64,000 bases of DNA. Source: Tritrichomonas musculus. Its lineage: Eukaryota > Parabasalia > Tritrichomonadida > Tritrichomonadidae. The stretch's first letter is position 1; each line of letters opens with the position of its first letter. The notes beneath the pieces were generated by a model. It worked only from the letters and a program-made list of their open reading frames with translations, had not been told where the DNA came from and ran no database searches. Position numbers and translations under genes: made by a program. Where the stretch lies: positions 9,548,001-9,612,000 of the forward strand of contig JAPFFF010000001.1 of NCBI GenBank assembly GCA_039105265.1. Reading direction: 5' to 3'. This document shows positions 38,945-49,153 of the stretch, piece after piece.

Positions 38945-39645
38945 TATTGTTTATTATTGACCTTTCTGACAGTTTTTTCTTTGAATAACAGTTAAAATAT
39001 TCAAATATTATTTGAATTTTATTTTTTTCAATCTTTTAGAAAACTTTTAACAAAAAAAGGAATATCTTTATTAATAATTAATATTTCATCATTAAGTTAT
39101 ATTATAATTAATAATGTAATACATAAATCATTTAAATATTTTTATTTTATATATTTATTCATTAAATATTAAAATAATAAGAAAATTTTTATTAATATGA
39201 TTTTTTTATAAAAAAAATTCAATGAAATGTAGATCATTTACCAATAATGAAAATTTAAAAATAATTTTAAAAGTAAAATAAAATTTTTTAGTAAAAAAGA
39301 GAGAATGAGAAAAAACCCAAAATTCACATAACATCACATGCTAAGTCATTATTTCAAATTTTGAATTATAAAGATTTTGATATTTAATTTTTATATCTCT
39401 TAGCCTTGAAATTTTTTTATATTTGGCCACTTGGAGCTCATTTGAACAACATTTTCATAATTAAATTCAGCTTCGAATTTTGATAAAAAATCAATACCAA
39501 AATACACATTCGAAAAAGATTTCAAATTTTTTTATTTTTCAATTTATAAATTTTATATCCAAGACAATTTTTACTAAGATTGGTTTTAATTACTTGCTTA
39601 TTATTTTCCTGAATGATAAGTTTTAATTACTTGCTTTTGCTATTA
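38945..39645. other. AT-rich intergenic DNA
   Basis: Very AT-rich, with only short islands of mixed sequence such as near 39420-39480. No gene is recognised. A TA at 39644-39645 borders the next element. Confidence 0.45.
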
Positions 39646-40700
39646 GAGTATCAAGAAAAAGTGGACATCGTCAGGATAAAGTGGCCATCACTTAACTTTT
39701 TTATCTCAATATTTTGATAAGGAATTCAAAATTAAAATAAAATTCTCAGAAAAAAAAGAAGTGGGCATCGTGCTCCAAAATAAATTGATAGAGATTATTC
39801 AAATATTTTCTAAAGAATTTATTCAAATATAATTATATTTAATGACCAAAATAAGCATATTTATCTTATTTAATTTTGTAAAACGTAATGAAATTTATAT
39901 AATATATAATAATTTATATAAAATATTATATTAAAATAAAGATATAAATTGATATAAATAAAATATGAGCATATATTGCTATTTTAAAAATATGAAATAT
40001 CTGAAAGTTTTTAATTGAAATATAAAGTTTTTAAAATTTCGCAAAAAGATCAATCACACGAAAACTGCCTCAACAGTTTAGATCCTGAATCCCAAAATCT
40101 AACTATAAAGATTTTAGAACCTTGTAGTTCTGAACAGACCTAAATTTTAGTTATCTCTATTTTCCGTTCCATGATAAGATACAACTATAAGATGAAAAGT
40201 GACCTTTGGAATAACACCAGTAAGATATGCTGCAAGTCCACACGTCGAAATTGCTGGTTTTGATGTTCGTTTCTGTTCAAAAGTCCGAGGATATCAAATT
40301 CAGAATAATATCTATGACCAGCATAAGAAAAAACAAAGATAAAAATCAAAAAAATAGCTTTAGAATCGAAATACCCTCATTTGAAACTCTTTAATAAAAT
40401 TTTCTTTTCAATACTTTATAATTATTTATCATAGTAAAAAATGCTGGAAATCTCTTTGACGCCAAATCAAATGCTTATCTATGACCAGCATAAGAAAAAC
40501 AAAGATAAAAATCAAAAAAATAGCTTTAGAATAGAAAGACCTTCATTTTAAACTCTTTATTTTTTTTCAATTCTTTATATTTATCCATCAGAATTTTTGA
40601 CAACTATATTCAAACTTTGAATGTCTTATCAAAATATTGAGATCAAAAAGTTATGTGATGGCCACTTTATCTTAACGATGTCCACTTTTTCTTGATACTC
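39646..40700. mobile_element. non-autonomous TIR DNA element (pogo-like), 1,055 bp, TA target
   Basis: The ends are inverted repeats of about 85 bp starting GAGTATCAAGAAAAAGTGG, flanked by TA on both sides (39644-39645 and 40701-40702). The arms differ at only a few positions. Each arm contains two direct copies of an AAAGTGG-x-CATC motif. The same terminus with a single change appears at 26848 next to transposase remnants, linking both elements to one pogo-like family. No transposase remains inside. The element lies just upstream of the 1,722-residue gene and may carry part of its promoter. Confidence 0.88.
40311..40600 (+). repeat. two-copy direct repeat inside the TIR element
   Basis: Copies beginning TCTATGACCAGCATAAGAAA start at 40311 and 40478. 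They are about 120 bp each, 167 bp apart, with roughly 90 percent identity. Confidence 0.85.
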
Positions 40701-40875
40701 TACTAATATTTTTTAATTGAGAATTTTGTTTATTGATGAAATTTCTTTAAAACTAAAACAAAAATCTTTTTCACCTTTTTAATCTGGATTGCTTATATTT
40801 AAATTTTATTTTTGTTTTCATTTAATATTTGATGTAAGTTTAAAAATTCTATTCAAAAAGTTTCAAATCTCGTTT

Positions 40876-43800
40876 ATGTTTTCATGGCAATCTTCTTTCT
40901 TTTTACAATTTATAATTGATAACTATGAAAAAGAGGTTGATGATGAAGAAAGAGAGAAGTTTATAAAAGCTCTTGTTTCATATCATTCTCCTGAATTAAT
41001 GATGAAATTTATTTCTGCCAAAGGAAATCCACAAATGCTATCACCGAATGTTTCTTACAATTTATATTCAATTATAATTGATTATATCATGGATGTTGAC
41101 TATCAAATTAGTTCATACATGTTAATTCAAATAATTGATTATTTAATGAAGGTTTTAACTATTCGACAAGCTCCAAAACTTTTTCAAAAAATTGAACCTT
41201 TCTTTTTTGTGGTTTTTGGTAATACATTTCACAAATATTCTGACCAAGAAATTGAAAAATTATATCAATCATTGAAAGGTATTTCATTATTACCATTATC
41301 TTTTTTTTCCTTTTCACCTTTATCTCATTCAATTAACCAAAATCACAAGATGCAAAAAATTTTCAAAAAACAGAAACATATTTTATCTAATCAAACAAAT
41401 GGATCAGTAAATAATAATAATGACAGTAATAATAAAAATTTTATTGCCACAGAAACATTTTCTGTTTTGGTTAATTCAGCAGACTCTTACTTGAACTCAC
41501 CAAGACTTGCAAATATTTGGATTGAATCTTTATCTGCCATTTTTAGATCAGAAGCTAAAATTGACTTTGATCTTTTAATTATTTATTCATTGTGCGACAA
41601 AATCTCAATGACAACTTCAAGTAACCAAACGAACTCGTCATCAAATTCAAACGTTCAAAATTTTACTTGGGACTATGAGTACATGCCGCTTTACTTCAAA
41701 GCACACTTTTTTGACTCCCTATCTTACTTTTTGTCGCCAATGAATTCACTTCAGATCGCAAAAACTCATTTTTTTAGATTAGCTGACCAGATAAATAATT
41801 CATGCACCGTTGAAGATTTATCGTCTCTTATTCAATATTCAAAACATTTAATTGAACTACGCATAGCAAACGAAACATCATCATTTACAGTAGATATGAT
41901 ATGCGAAATTATTTTTTCATCAATTTTACCGCATTTTAGAAAGAGCAAAAAACTTGAAGATACATTCAATGAATTTTGTGACATGCTTGACAATCGAAAA
42001 CTTGAAGATTTTGTGAATACTCATTTTACTACTTGCTCGATTAGTGCTCAGCAATATTTAATTTCTCATTTCCCAAATAACGAACAAGATATTGAAGTTT
42101 TATTTAAAGAACCAATTGACAGCGAGCTTATTCATCTTTATGTTTCATCTTCTTACAACATTCATCTTTCGAATTCCAATATTCTTAAGTATTTGGTTCA
42201 TTTTTTTGAATACACAAAGTTAGAAGATTTTAGGTATTTAATTCCTATGTATAAAATTAATCCTTACTTATTTTGTGCCAAAGTTATTCAATATATGTCA
42301 ATTTGTGACAATTTTGAAAAAATGAACTTTTTACTGTCATTTCTTATGAGTGATGATAATAGTGACAATAGAGATCATCAAAATGAATGCCCAATTGTTA
42401 TATATTCGTCTAGTGTAGATAAAGATATTAATCAAAACAATTCAACTTCAAATGATTCAACTTCAATTATCTCTTTAGATTCTGCATTTTTATCTGTTTT
42501 GTATGAGGCAATTCAGTTTCCAAGCAATCAAAAGATAAAATTTTTTTATTGCTTCCTTGATTATTTAAGACAGTGCAGACAATATAGTACGAATAATTCA
42601 TATTCACCTAATACAATTGCCAAAGCATTAAATCAGAAAATTGATTCTTCTTCTTCTTCTTCACAAGATTTACAAACTAATGAATCAATTAGTAGAAAAG
42701 ATGAAAAATCACCACAAACACCAAAAAATCTTTCTTCATCAACACCAAAATCGAAAAATAACGATAATTTAGAGAGGACTCCTATTAGAACACCCAAAAT
42801 GACTAGAAGGCTCTCAATTGATGAGCAATCAACGCCACAAGAATCTCAACAACAATATAAAACGAAAGATTTCCATGATGGAAAACATTTGACATTATCA
42901 ATTCCCAAAAGAAGATTATCTGATGCAGATAGTCCATGCTTGTCACAAAATTCACCATATGGCCTACATTCACCATTTTCACCATTAAATTCAAGTATTC
43001 AAAAAGAAATAAACCAAACAAAAACATCTCTTGTTCGCCAATCCTCACGAGATGCTTTTTCAACACCGCGAGGAAACAAAACATTCAAAAGGAAATTCAA
43101 ATCAAAATATTTTGATATAAGAAATCATTACACACAAATGAAGAACAACGATGATTCAATGAATCATTGTTTTTATATTAAAGAACTTGTTAATTCGGTT
43201 AAATTTTGGGACGAGTCACTTTTGTCTTTACTTTATACAAAAATTGCAAATGGTGATTTTCATTTTGGTGTTCTTGTTAGTTTCTTCACAAAAACTTTGT
43301 CTGTCATAAATCAAATTGGTAAGATTATTTCAACATCATCAAGATTGCTGAAGCTGTTTTTTGCAACAACTCTCACAATGAACAATGATTTTATTTCTGA
43401 AATAATGAAATATGTCTTTTTCCATGGCGATTTAATTGCATTTAGAATTGAACTTGTCCTTCATTCATTACTTGCAACACAATCGTTAAAAAAGATTGAT
43501 GATACAATTTATGAATTACTGAAGATTGGCTTTTCAAATAGATATTATGATTTAACATGTAGCGTAATTTCTTCTCTTTTTAAGATAAATTATAAAAAAT
43601 CAAGCAAAGAAAATGGTGATAAAAGTGATAACGAATGTTCTGAAGATGAAGCTGAAAATAATGATGATTTGGTTAATAATTGCAAAATAACTAACTTGAA
43701 CTTGTATGGATCTGGATACTTTAATACAAAAACAATCCCAATTATTGTTTCTGATCCAGAAGAAGTTCTTGCTATTATGTGCGAAAACTATGATAAATGC

Positions 43801-46044
43801 AATTCTGTTGTTTTTATTAATGCATTAAAATCTATATTGAAAACTTGTTATGAAACAGGGAAATTTAAATTATCATCGGAAAAAGTTATGAAAATTGTTT
43901 CACATTCTTTGGTTGAAGCTTCCGTTTCATTTTCCAATAACAATCCAAATAATGATGATTCTATAGAATCAATTTTCCTTTCTATTCCAACCAAACATAA
44001 GATTAACAAAGAGTATTTTACTTCATTAAGAAATATTTTCTTAAAAGAGTTGAGGATGAAACATACAAATGAAATCGGCTATTTTAGATGCTTGAAAAGA
44101 GTTTCTCAAATTTTATCATTTGATGAAATGAAGCCACTTTTATGCCGTTTGTTTTTGAATATTTGCGTTGATCCTCAAAACAAAGAAATTCAAAATGTAA
44201 TTTATGAAACACTTCAAATTTTATTTAAGACAGAAACAGATAATGATTTATCATCAGTAACAGATGATGATTTAACTCATTTTCTTGACAATATTGATGA
44301 ACATTTTGCTCAAAAAATAATTCAAGATATGTTTGATACTATCAACTTCCAAGATGAATTAGAAAAAGAATCTCTTTTCTTCTGTTTTCGTAGACTATCC
44401 AATTTATATCCAAAAGCATTAATGACAGCTCGCCCACCTGTCATTCCACAAATCATCACAACATACTCTTACATCGATTCTCCACCATCTCTTTCAAGTA
44501 AACCAAGCGACATGGAAGATGCAGAATATTACTCAAATTCAGACTCAGAACTAGACTCAGACATTAGTGAACCTAAAGAGACTACAAGAAATTCTGAATA
44601 TAGCAAACTTGGATTAAAATTTGGCGACATTTTTCAAATGCTAGCTGAGTCCGATCTAGTTTTATTCTTCAACCAATTAACATTATCTCCGAAATGTTCA
44701 TTCTTTGATCGGATTATTTTAGATCTTTGCCAGTGTGAAGATAAAGATTTTCAACTTTTTGCATGCATTGAAAATGAGTTCTCTGAATTAATTGACCAAA
44801 CAATTAATTTCAAATTCATCTTTCAAATACTTTCTAATTACATTCAATATCAGCCAAACATTAGAAACAACGATTTTATTGAATTGAATCCAAAAGTGAT
44901 TGCTTCTTTACTTTTTATAATATTTTTGTGCATTTCAGAAAGCTTCATTCAAAATAATTCTGATATTATTGACATGCTAAAAGAGCCAATTAATCATCTT
45001 GAAGTATTAATCTCCCTTCCTTTGATGCCATTTAATAGTTTCAATTCGTTTGATAAGACAATTGAAATTATTCCGTTACCAATTTTTTCAAATAAGGTTA
45101 TTCTTGCCTTTTTGGCAAAATGCGTTAAATTACATTCGTCAAAACATCATGAACATTTGGAAAAGTTGATTGATACAATGATTTCATCTTTTTCTCAGAA
45201 TGATCAAGTTTTTCAAAATCTTATATCAATTTACTCAAATCCTAAATTGTGTTTTAGCCATTCACATTATCAACCAAAAATAGAAAGAATTTTATCATCT
45301 CAGAAAAAAATTCAAAGTCTCGTGGATTCGTCAGAAAATGTTGATAAAAATCATATCATAAAAAATATATTCGACATCGCATTCGAAATGAAATCATTTA
45401 ATGTTGCTTTAAATTGCGTCATAGCAATCAATGAGACTAAGTTTTATGAAGAATTTTTAATTAATATTAATAATTTTTGTACAATCCCAGATAATGATGA
45501 TAAAAAAGAAATTAGAATTGAAATAACACCAAAATTTTTGTTATGCATTCAAAAAGCTATAAACTGCGGAATTTTAAAAAATGAAATTATTGTTTCAAAT
45601 ATATTAGATTTTGTCCAAAAAGATGTTTTTAGTCAAAATAGATTATCACTCAACATTTTTGATATTTGTTTATTACCGAACGATTCTAATTCTAATACAG
45701 AAAATATATTTAAAAAACTTTTCTTTTATTTTGTTGGAAAAGGAAGTTTTTACAAATATGTTCAATTTTCTATAGACTCATTAAAAGAGTTTAAGCAACT
45801 AAAAGAAATCAAACCATATGAATTAGAGATTATTTTTTATATTATGATAAACTTGATTGGTATAAAAGAAGATCAAATCGATAGCATTTTGTCAGAATTT
45901 TTCAGTCATTTACTTGAATATCCGCTTAATAAAGAAGCACTTGCGCTTTCACGCAGCATTGTTAAACAGTATGAAGAAAATCAATTCACTCTCACTTTTC
46001 CGACAATATCTATCACTCCAAAAGATGACATGTATCATATATAA
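40876..46044 (+). CDS. very large unrecognised helical-repeat-like protein
   Basis: 1,722 residues from ATG 40876. The frame continues upstream to a TTG at 40789, but those 29 residues are Phe/Lys/Ile noise, so the ATG is preferred. The chain is rich in amphipathic helices along its length, suggesting HEAT/armadillo-type packing. The middle (about residues 590-760) is disordered and dense in Ser/Thr-Pro sites (KSPQTPKN, RTPIRTPKM, SPYGLHSPFSPL) next to basic residues, resembling CDK or other proline-directed kinase targets. An acidic Ser/Asp patch lies near residues 1215-1240. No enzyme motif or membrane segment is seen. A large scaffold regulated by phosphorylation is a guess. The gene directly follows a TIR element. 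Confidence 0.8.
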   Translation: MFSWQSSFFLQFIIDNYEKEVDDEEREKFIKALVSYHSPELMMKFISAKGNPQMLSPNVSYNLYSIIIDYIMDVDYQISSYMLIQIIDYLMKVLTIRQAPKLFQKIEPFFFVVFGNTFHKYSDQEIEKLYQSLKGISLLPLSFFSFSPLSHSINQNHKMQKIFKKQKHILSNQTNGSVNNNNDSNNKNFIATETFSVLVNSADSYLNSPRLANIWIESLSAIFRSEAKIDFDLLIIYSLCDKISMTTSSNQTNSSSNSNVQNFTWDYEYMPLYFKAHFFDSLSYFLSPMNSLQIAKTHFFRLADQINNSCTVEDLSSLIQYSKHLIELRIANETSSFTVDMICEIIFSSILPHFRKSKKLEDTFNEFCDMLDNRKLEDFVNTHFTTCSISAQQYLISHFPNNEQDIEVLFKEPIDSELIHLYVSSSYNIHLSNSNILKYLVHFFEYTKLEDFRYLIPMYKINPYLFCAKVIQYMSICDNFEKMNFLLSFLMSDDNSDNRDHQNECPIVIYSSSVDKDINQNNSTSNDSTSIISLDSAFLSVLYEAIQFPSNQKIKFFYCFLDYLRQCRQYSTNNSYSPNTIAKALNQKIDSSSSSSQDLQTNESISRKDEKSPQTPKNLSSSTPKSKNNDNLERTPIRTPKMTRRLSIDEQSTPQESQQQYKTKDFHDGKHLTLSIPKRRLSDADSPCLSQNSPYGLHSPFSPLNSSIQKEINQTKTSLVRQSSRDAFSTPRGNKTFKRKFKSKYFDIRNHYTQMKNNDDSMNHCFYIKELVNSVKFWDESLLSLLYTKIANGDFHFGVLVSFFTKTLSVINQIGKIISTSSRLLKLFFATTLTMNNDFISEIMKYVFFHGDLIAFRIELVLHSLLATQSLKKIDDTIYELLKIGFSNRYYDLTCSVISSLFKINYKKSSKENGDKSDNECSEDEAENNDDLVNNCKITNLNLYGSGYFNTKTIPIIVSDPEEVLAIMCENYDKCNSVVFINALKSILKTCYETGKFKLSSEKVMKIVSHSLVEASVSFSNNNPNNDDSIESIFLSIPTKHKINKEYFTSLRNIFLKELRMKHTNEIGYFRCLKRVSQILSFDEMKPLLCRLFLNICVDPQNKEIQNVIYETLQILFKTETDNDLSSVTDDDLTHFLDNIDEHFAQKIIQDMFDTINFQDELEKESLFFCFRRLSNLYPKALMTARPPVIPQIITTYSYIDSPPSLSSKPSDMEDAEYYSNSDSELDSDISEPKETTRNSEYSKLGLKFGDIFQMLAESDLVLFFNQLTLSPKCSFFDRIILDLCQCEDKDFQLFACIENEFSELIDQTINFKFIFQILSNYIQYQPNIRNNDFIELNPKVIASLLFIIFLCISESFIQNNSDIIDMLKEPINHLEVLISLPLMPFNSFNSFDKTIEIIPLPIFSNKVILAFLAKCVKLHSSKHHEHLEKLIDTMISSFSQNDQVFQNLISIYSNPKLCFSHSHYQPKIERILSSQKKIQSLVDSSENVDKNHIIKNIFDIAFEMKSFNVALNCVIAINETKFYEEFLININNFCTIPDNDDKKEIRIEITPKFLLCIQKAINCGILKNEIIVSNILDFVQKDVFSQNRLSLNIFDICLLPNDSNSNTENIFKKLFFYFVGKGSFYKYVQFSIDSLKEFKQLKEIKPYELEIIFYIMINLIGIKEDQIDSILSEFFSHLLEYPLNKEALALSRSIVKQYEENQFTLTFPTISITPKDDMYHI

Positions 46045-46214
46045 TTATATAGTAATTATGGTATTTATTGTTTTTTAAAAAAATTATGTTATTTAAATAT
46101 TGAAATGTGATATATTTTATAAAAAACGAAATTAATAATGTTGAATAGTATTTTTTACTCTATATTATCATGAAATACCATGAAAAGCATTTTTATTACT
46201 ATTATTATTCATTT
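46045..46214. other. convergent 3' spacer
   Basis: 170 bp of AT-rich DNA between the large unknown gene and the TTLL gene. Nothing is recognised. Confidence 0.5.
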
Positions 46215-48596
46215 TTATTTAAACAGAAGTCGAATATTCTTCACCATTGGCAAATCGCATGATTTCAAGATCTTTTTGAAAGTTTCATCATCACCTGTAA
46301 TAAGCTCATTCCTCATTTTCTCAGGAATTGCACTTTTACCATTAGACATACCACTTGATTTATTATTCTCTGAAGACCAAGTCTTAACTTGTGCCAAATA
46401 ATGCTGCAATAGCGCTCGAACACCAGCAACACCACGCGCAGCTCTGTAACCTTGTGCGACGAGAAAACATTGAGCACGAGCTGCTAGACGGGGATCACTT
46501 GTTGCTCTTAAACGTAGATCAATCTTATTCAAGTAAAACGCAAGGACAGCAGTACCAATATCTGATGAATAATGAGGAGAAGAGCCAGAATTTTGGCTAT
46601 CTTCTTCAATAGGGGGATGATTTTCATTATCTGTTTGCTGAATGTTAGCACGATTTGTATGGTATGTTCGTGCACGGTTTGTTGATTTATTGTTGAACTC
46701 ATTACCGTTTTTTGGTCCCGGAGTTCCGATTTGTCTGATTCGATTTGTTTGTGTGATAGAATTTGATAAGTTTGTGGAACCGGAAACTTTGATTCGGCTT
46801 GCATTATTTGTACCTGGCTTGTTTTGTGGAGATGGAATTGCTAAAGATGGAAGAGTCTTAGATTTTATATCTTTGCTAGAATTATTGCTATTCATATGAA
46901 TTGTTTTAACATTTATGGAACCTTCAAGCATAGAAGGAGGTTTGACTTTTTTATTGGTATCCACATCAGTAATGGTATTACTTGAGTTTGTTGTATAATC
47001 ATCGTTCGAAATATTTTTTGCAATAAAATGCTGAGGTGGCTGTTGTTCATTTATTTGCTGCGGTTCATTATTTTCCTGTTTTAATTGCTGTTCTTGTTGC
47101 AATAATATTTCTTGCTGTTGCTTTAATATTTGCTTTTGTTGTTGTAAAATTTGTTCTTGTTGCGCCTGCTCTTCTTTTTGAAGAAGTTTCGAACTAAGTC
47201 GTGGTTGAAAAAGTAAATGTGTATACTTTGATGAATATTTTTCAGAAGGGAATATTCTAACGAAACCATTTCCAGTTAACCTATTTCTTTCATCTTCTTG
47301 TTTAACGACTTCTTCATCGAATTCTTTAACTCCTCCTGGTGGCATTTTGAAATTTTTTACTGCATCATGAAGTTGATCGCCTGGCATATCTGGAATTCCA
47401 ACAATTGAAAATGCTTGTGCAAGAAGAGGAGCTTTCACCTCGTAATCAACATCTTCATCTGTATTTAGAGATGGCATTGTATTAATTTCGAGAATATATG
47501 GACGAAAGTTACGATCAAAAATTAAATCGAAACCAAATAGCTCAAAGCATGGATCCAAAAGCCTTTTTCGTTCTTTTGGACACATTGATGGTTGTACAAA
47601 AGCAAGAGTCAATGCAATTGTAGAAAGTATTTTGTCCATTAGATGAGCTTGCGCATTTTTTTGATTTTCACGTCCATCATGCCCATTATGAGGACTATCA
47701 GAACTTTGGTTTGACCATCTGTATGCTACTTCTTGGATTAATTCTGTCAATTTCCATTTAAATGCACCATTTTCCCAGTGGCGGCTTTTTTTGTTGAGCG
47801 TTGCATTTGTTAAATGCGAATACATATTAGAACTTGAAGAAGAGTAAGATTCAGTAGCAAAACGTGCAAGTCCTTCTTTAGCTACAAAGGCTCGAAGTGG
47901 ACAAAATGATGTTACCAAAACATAAACCCGAAGATCAAATTTAAAACCATCTATGCATAATGGCCTTGATATATATTCAGAGACTACCGAATTGGGGGAA
48001 ATATAATAAAAGTCAGCATATGTTACAAGTTTAATACCATTACCACAACTACTACTAGGAGGCTTAGCAATATAACATTGTGACGGATGGCTACGCATTG
48101 CTTTAAATAACGAATCTCTATCTCGTGGTAGAATATATGTGAAAGGAAGAAAACGTGGAAAAGAATCATATGCAGGGTTCTTTTGGATAATATAAGAAAA
48201 TTCAGCTTTATTCCCTAAAAACAATTTAGAATTAGGGAAATGATTATACCTAAATAGGATATTAACATTTTCAAGGTTTCCTGAATAGTTATTAACCGGA
48301 CCAGTGAGAATAGGATTAAAATTATGATTATTATATCCACTAGTACTGTTACCATATTGAGATATTTGCTGATTAGAAACCTCAAGGCATGTGCCCCAAT
48401 ACATAGTTACCTTTTTGTCTCTATCTGATGAAGCTGCTTGGATACCATTGTATGCTAAAATATCGCAAACTAATCTTTTATTATAATTCCCGCAATTGAA
48501 TCTGCATTTATGATGAGGGGTCGGATAGCGCGGTCGAATAAGATCTTTTTGAGTAGATGGGACATTAAATATGATATATTTAGTTTGTGGAATCAT
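46215..48596 (-). CDS. tubulin-tyrosine-ligase-like (TTLL) polyglutamylase
   Basis: 793 residues from ATG at 48596. The TTL domain spans about residues 60-400: NHFPNSKLFLGNKAEFSYII (start of the conserved core), IAKPPSSSCGNGIKL (ATP grasp loop), DGFKFDLRVYVLV (substrate/ATP-binding FDLR), HLTNATLNKKS (family HLTNxxxNK) and CFELFGFDLIFD with ILEINTMPSL carrying the metal-binding Glu and Asn. This is the TTLL4/5/6/9-type glutamylase pattern; these enzymes add glutamates to tubulin, here probably in flagellar and pelta-axostyle microtubules. A Gln-rich coil at about 480-520 and a Ser/Asn-rich stretch follow. Near residues 690-735 is an Ala/Arg-rich patch (DPRLAARAQC, GYRAARGVAGVRALLQHY) whose composition is unlike the rest of the gene. 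Confidence 0.9.
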   Translation of the reverse strand: MIPQTKYIIFNVPSTQKDLIRPRYPTPHHKCRFNCGNYNKRLVCDILAYNGIQAASSDRDKKVTMYWGTCLEVSNQQISQYGNSTSGYNNHNFNPILTGPVNNYSGNLENVNILFRYNHFPNSKLFLGNKAEFSYIIQKNPAYDSFPRFLPFTYILPRDRDSLFKAMRSHPSQCYIAKPPSSSCGNGIKLVTYADFYYISPNSVVSEYISRPLCIDGFKFDLRVYVLVTSFCPLRAFVAKEGLARFATESYSSSSSNMYSHLTNATLNKKSRHWENGAFKWKLTELIQEVAYRWSNQSSDSPHNGHDGRENQKNAQAHLMDKILSTIALTLAFVQPSMCPKERKRLLDPCFELFGFDLIFDRNFRPYILEINTMPSLNTDEDVDYEVKAPLLAQAFSIVGIPDMPGDQLHDAVKNFKMPPGGVKEFDEEVVKQEDERNRLTGNGFVRIFPSEKYSSKYTHLLFQPRLSSKLLQKEEQAQQEQILQQQKQILKQQQEILLQQEQQLKQENNEPQQINEQQPPQHFIAKNISNDDYTTNSSNTITDVDTNKKVKPPSMLEGSINVKTIHMNSNNSSKDIKSKTLPSLAIPSPQNKPGTNNASRIKVSGSTNLSNSITQTNRIRQIGTPGPKNGNEFNNKSTNRARTYHTNRANIQQTDNENHPPIEEDSQNSGSSPHYSSDIGTAVLAFYLNKIDLRLRATSDPRLAARAQCFLVAQGYRAARGVAGVRALLQHYLAQVKTWSSENNKSSGMSNGKSAIPEKMRNELITGDDETFKKILKSCDLPMVKNIRLLFK

Positions 48597-48882
48597 ATTC
48601 AGAATCCCATGAAGGAAATATTAAGAATTTTCTGAAAAATTGAATTGATTAGTCCGTTAGAGGAATAAAATTGTTTTGAAATCTACCAATAAAATTTTTG
48701 AAAAACGAGAAGATAGAAAAATTAAAATTTTGTTTGAAATAATCTTCTCAAAAATTGATAATGATTGAAAATTTGATAAGACCACGATTAATAAAAATCG
48801 CTAATATATTTCATGATTTGAAATTTATAATTATTTTTTCTGGCGGATTGTTTTAAATAATAAAAATAGAGTAATCAATTTC

Positions 48883-48913
<31 letters not shown>

Positions 48914-49153
48914 CATATGCTCTCTCTATAAATTTCAATATTCAAAATTATTATTTTCTCTTTGATATAGCATAATCTTTTTTTCTTCCGACATTTTCAT
49001 ATCGAATAAAAAAAAGAGAAATTTTTCTAATATTTTCTAAAAAAGAAAAAAGACACTAATCTAACTTTAATCATATATAATACAACAGAAAAGTTTAAAA
49101 ATGCACACTTTCATATTGCCAACTCTTAAAATATATATATAACTGATAGCTGA
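48597..49153. other. AT-rich spacer with a 20-nt T run
   Basis: Lies between the tandem TTLL and PPP genes. It has a poly-T run near 48895-48914 and AT-only stretches near 49130. No gene is seen. Confidence 0.45.

Noticed and set aside
40789-40875. An N-terminal extension of the 1,722-residue protein
   Set aside because: It would need a TTG start and encodes Phe/Ile/Lys-rich sequence typical of AT-rich untranslated DNA; ATG 40876 is preferred.
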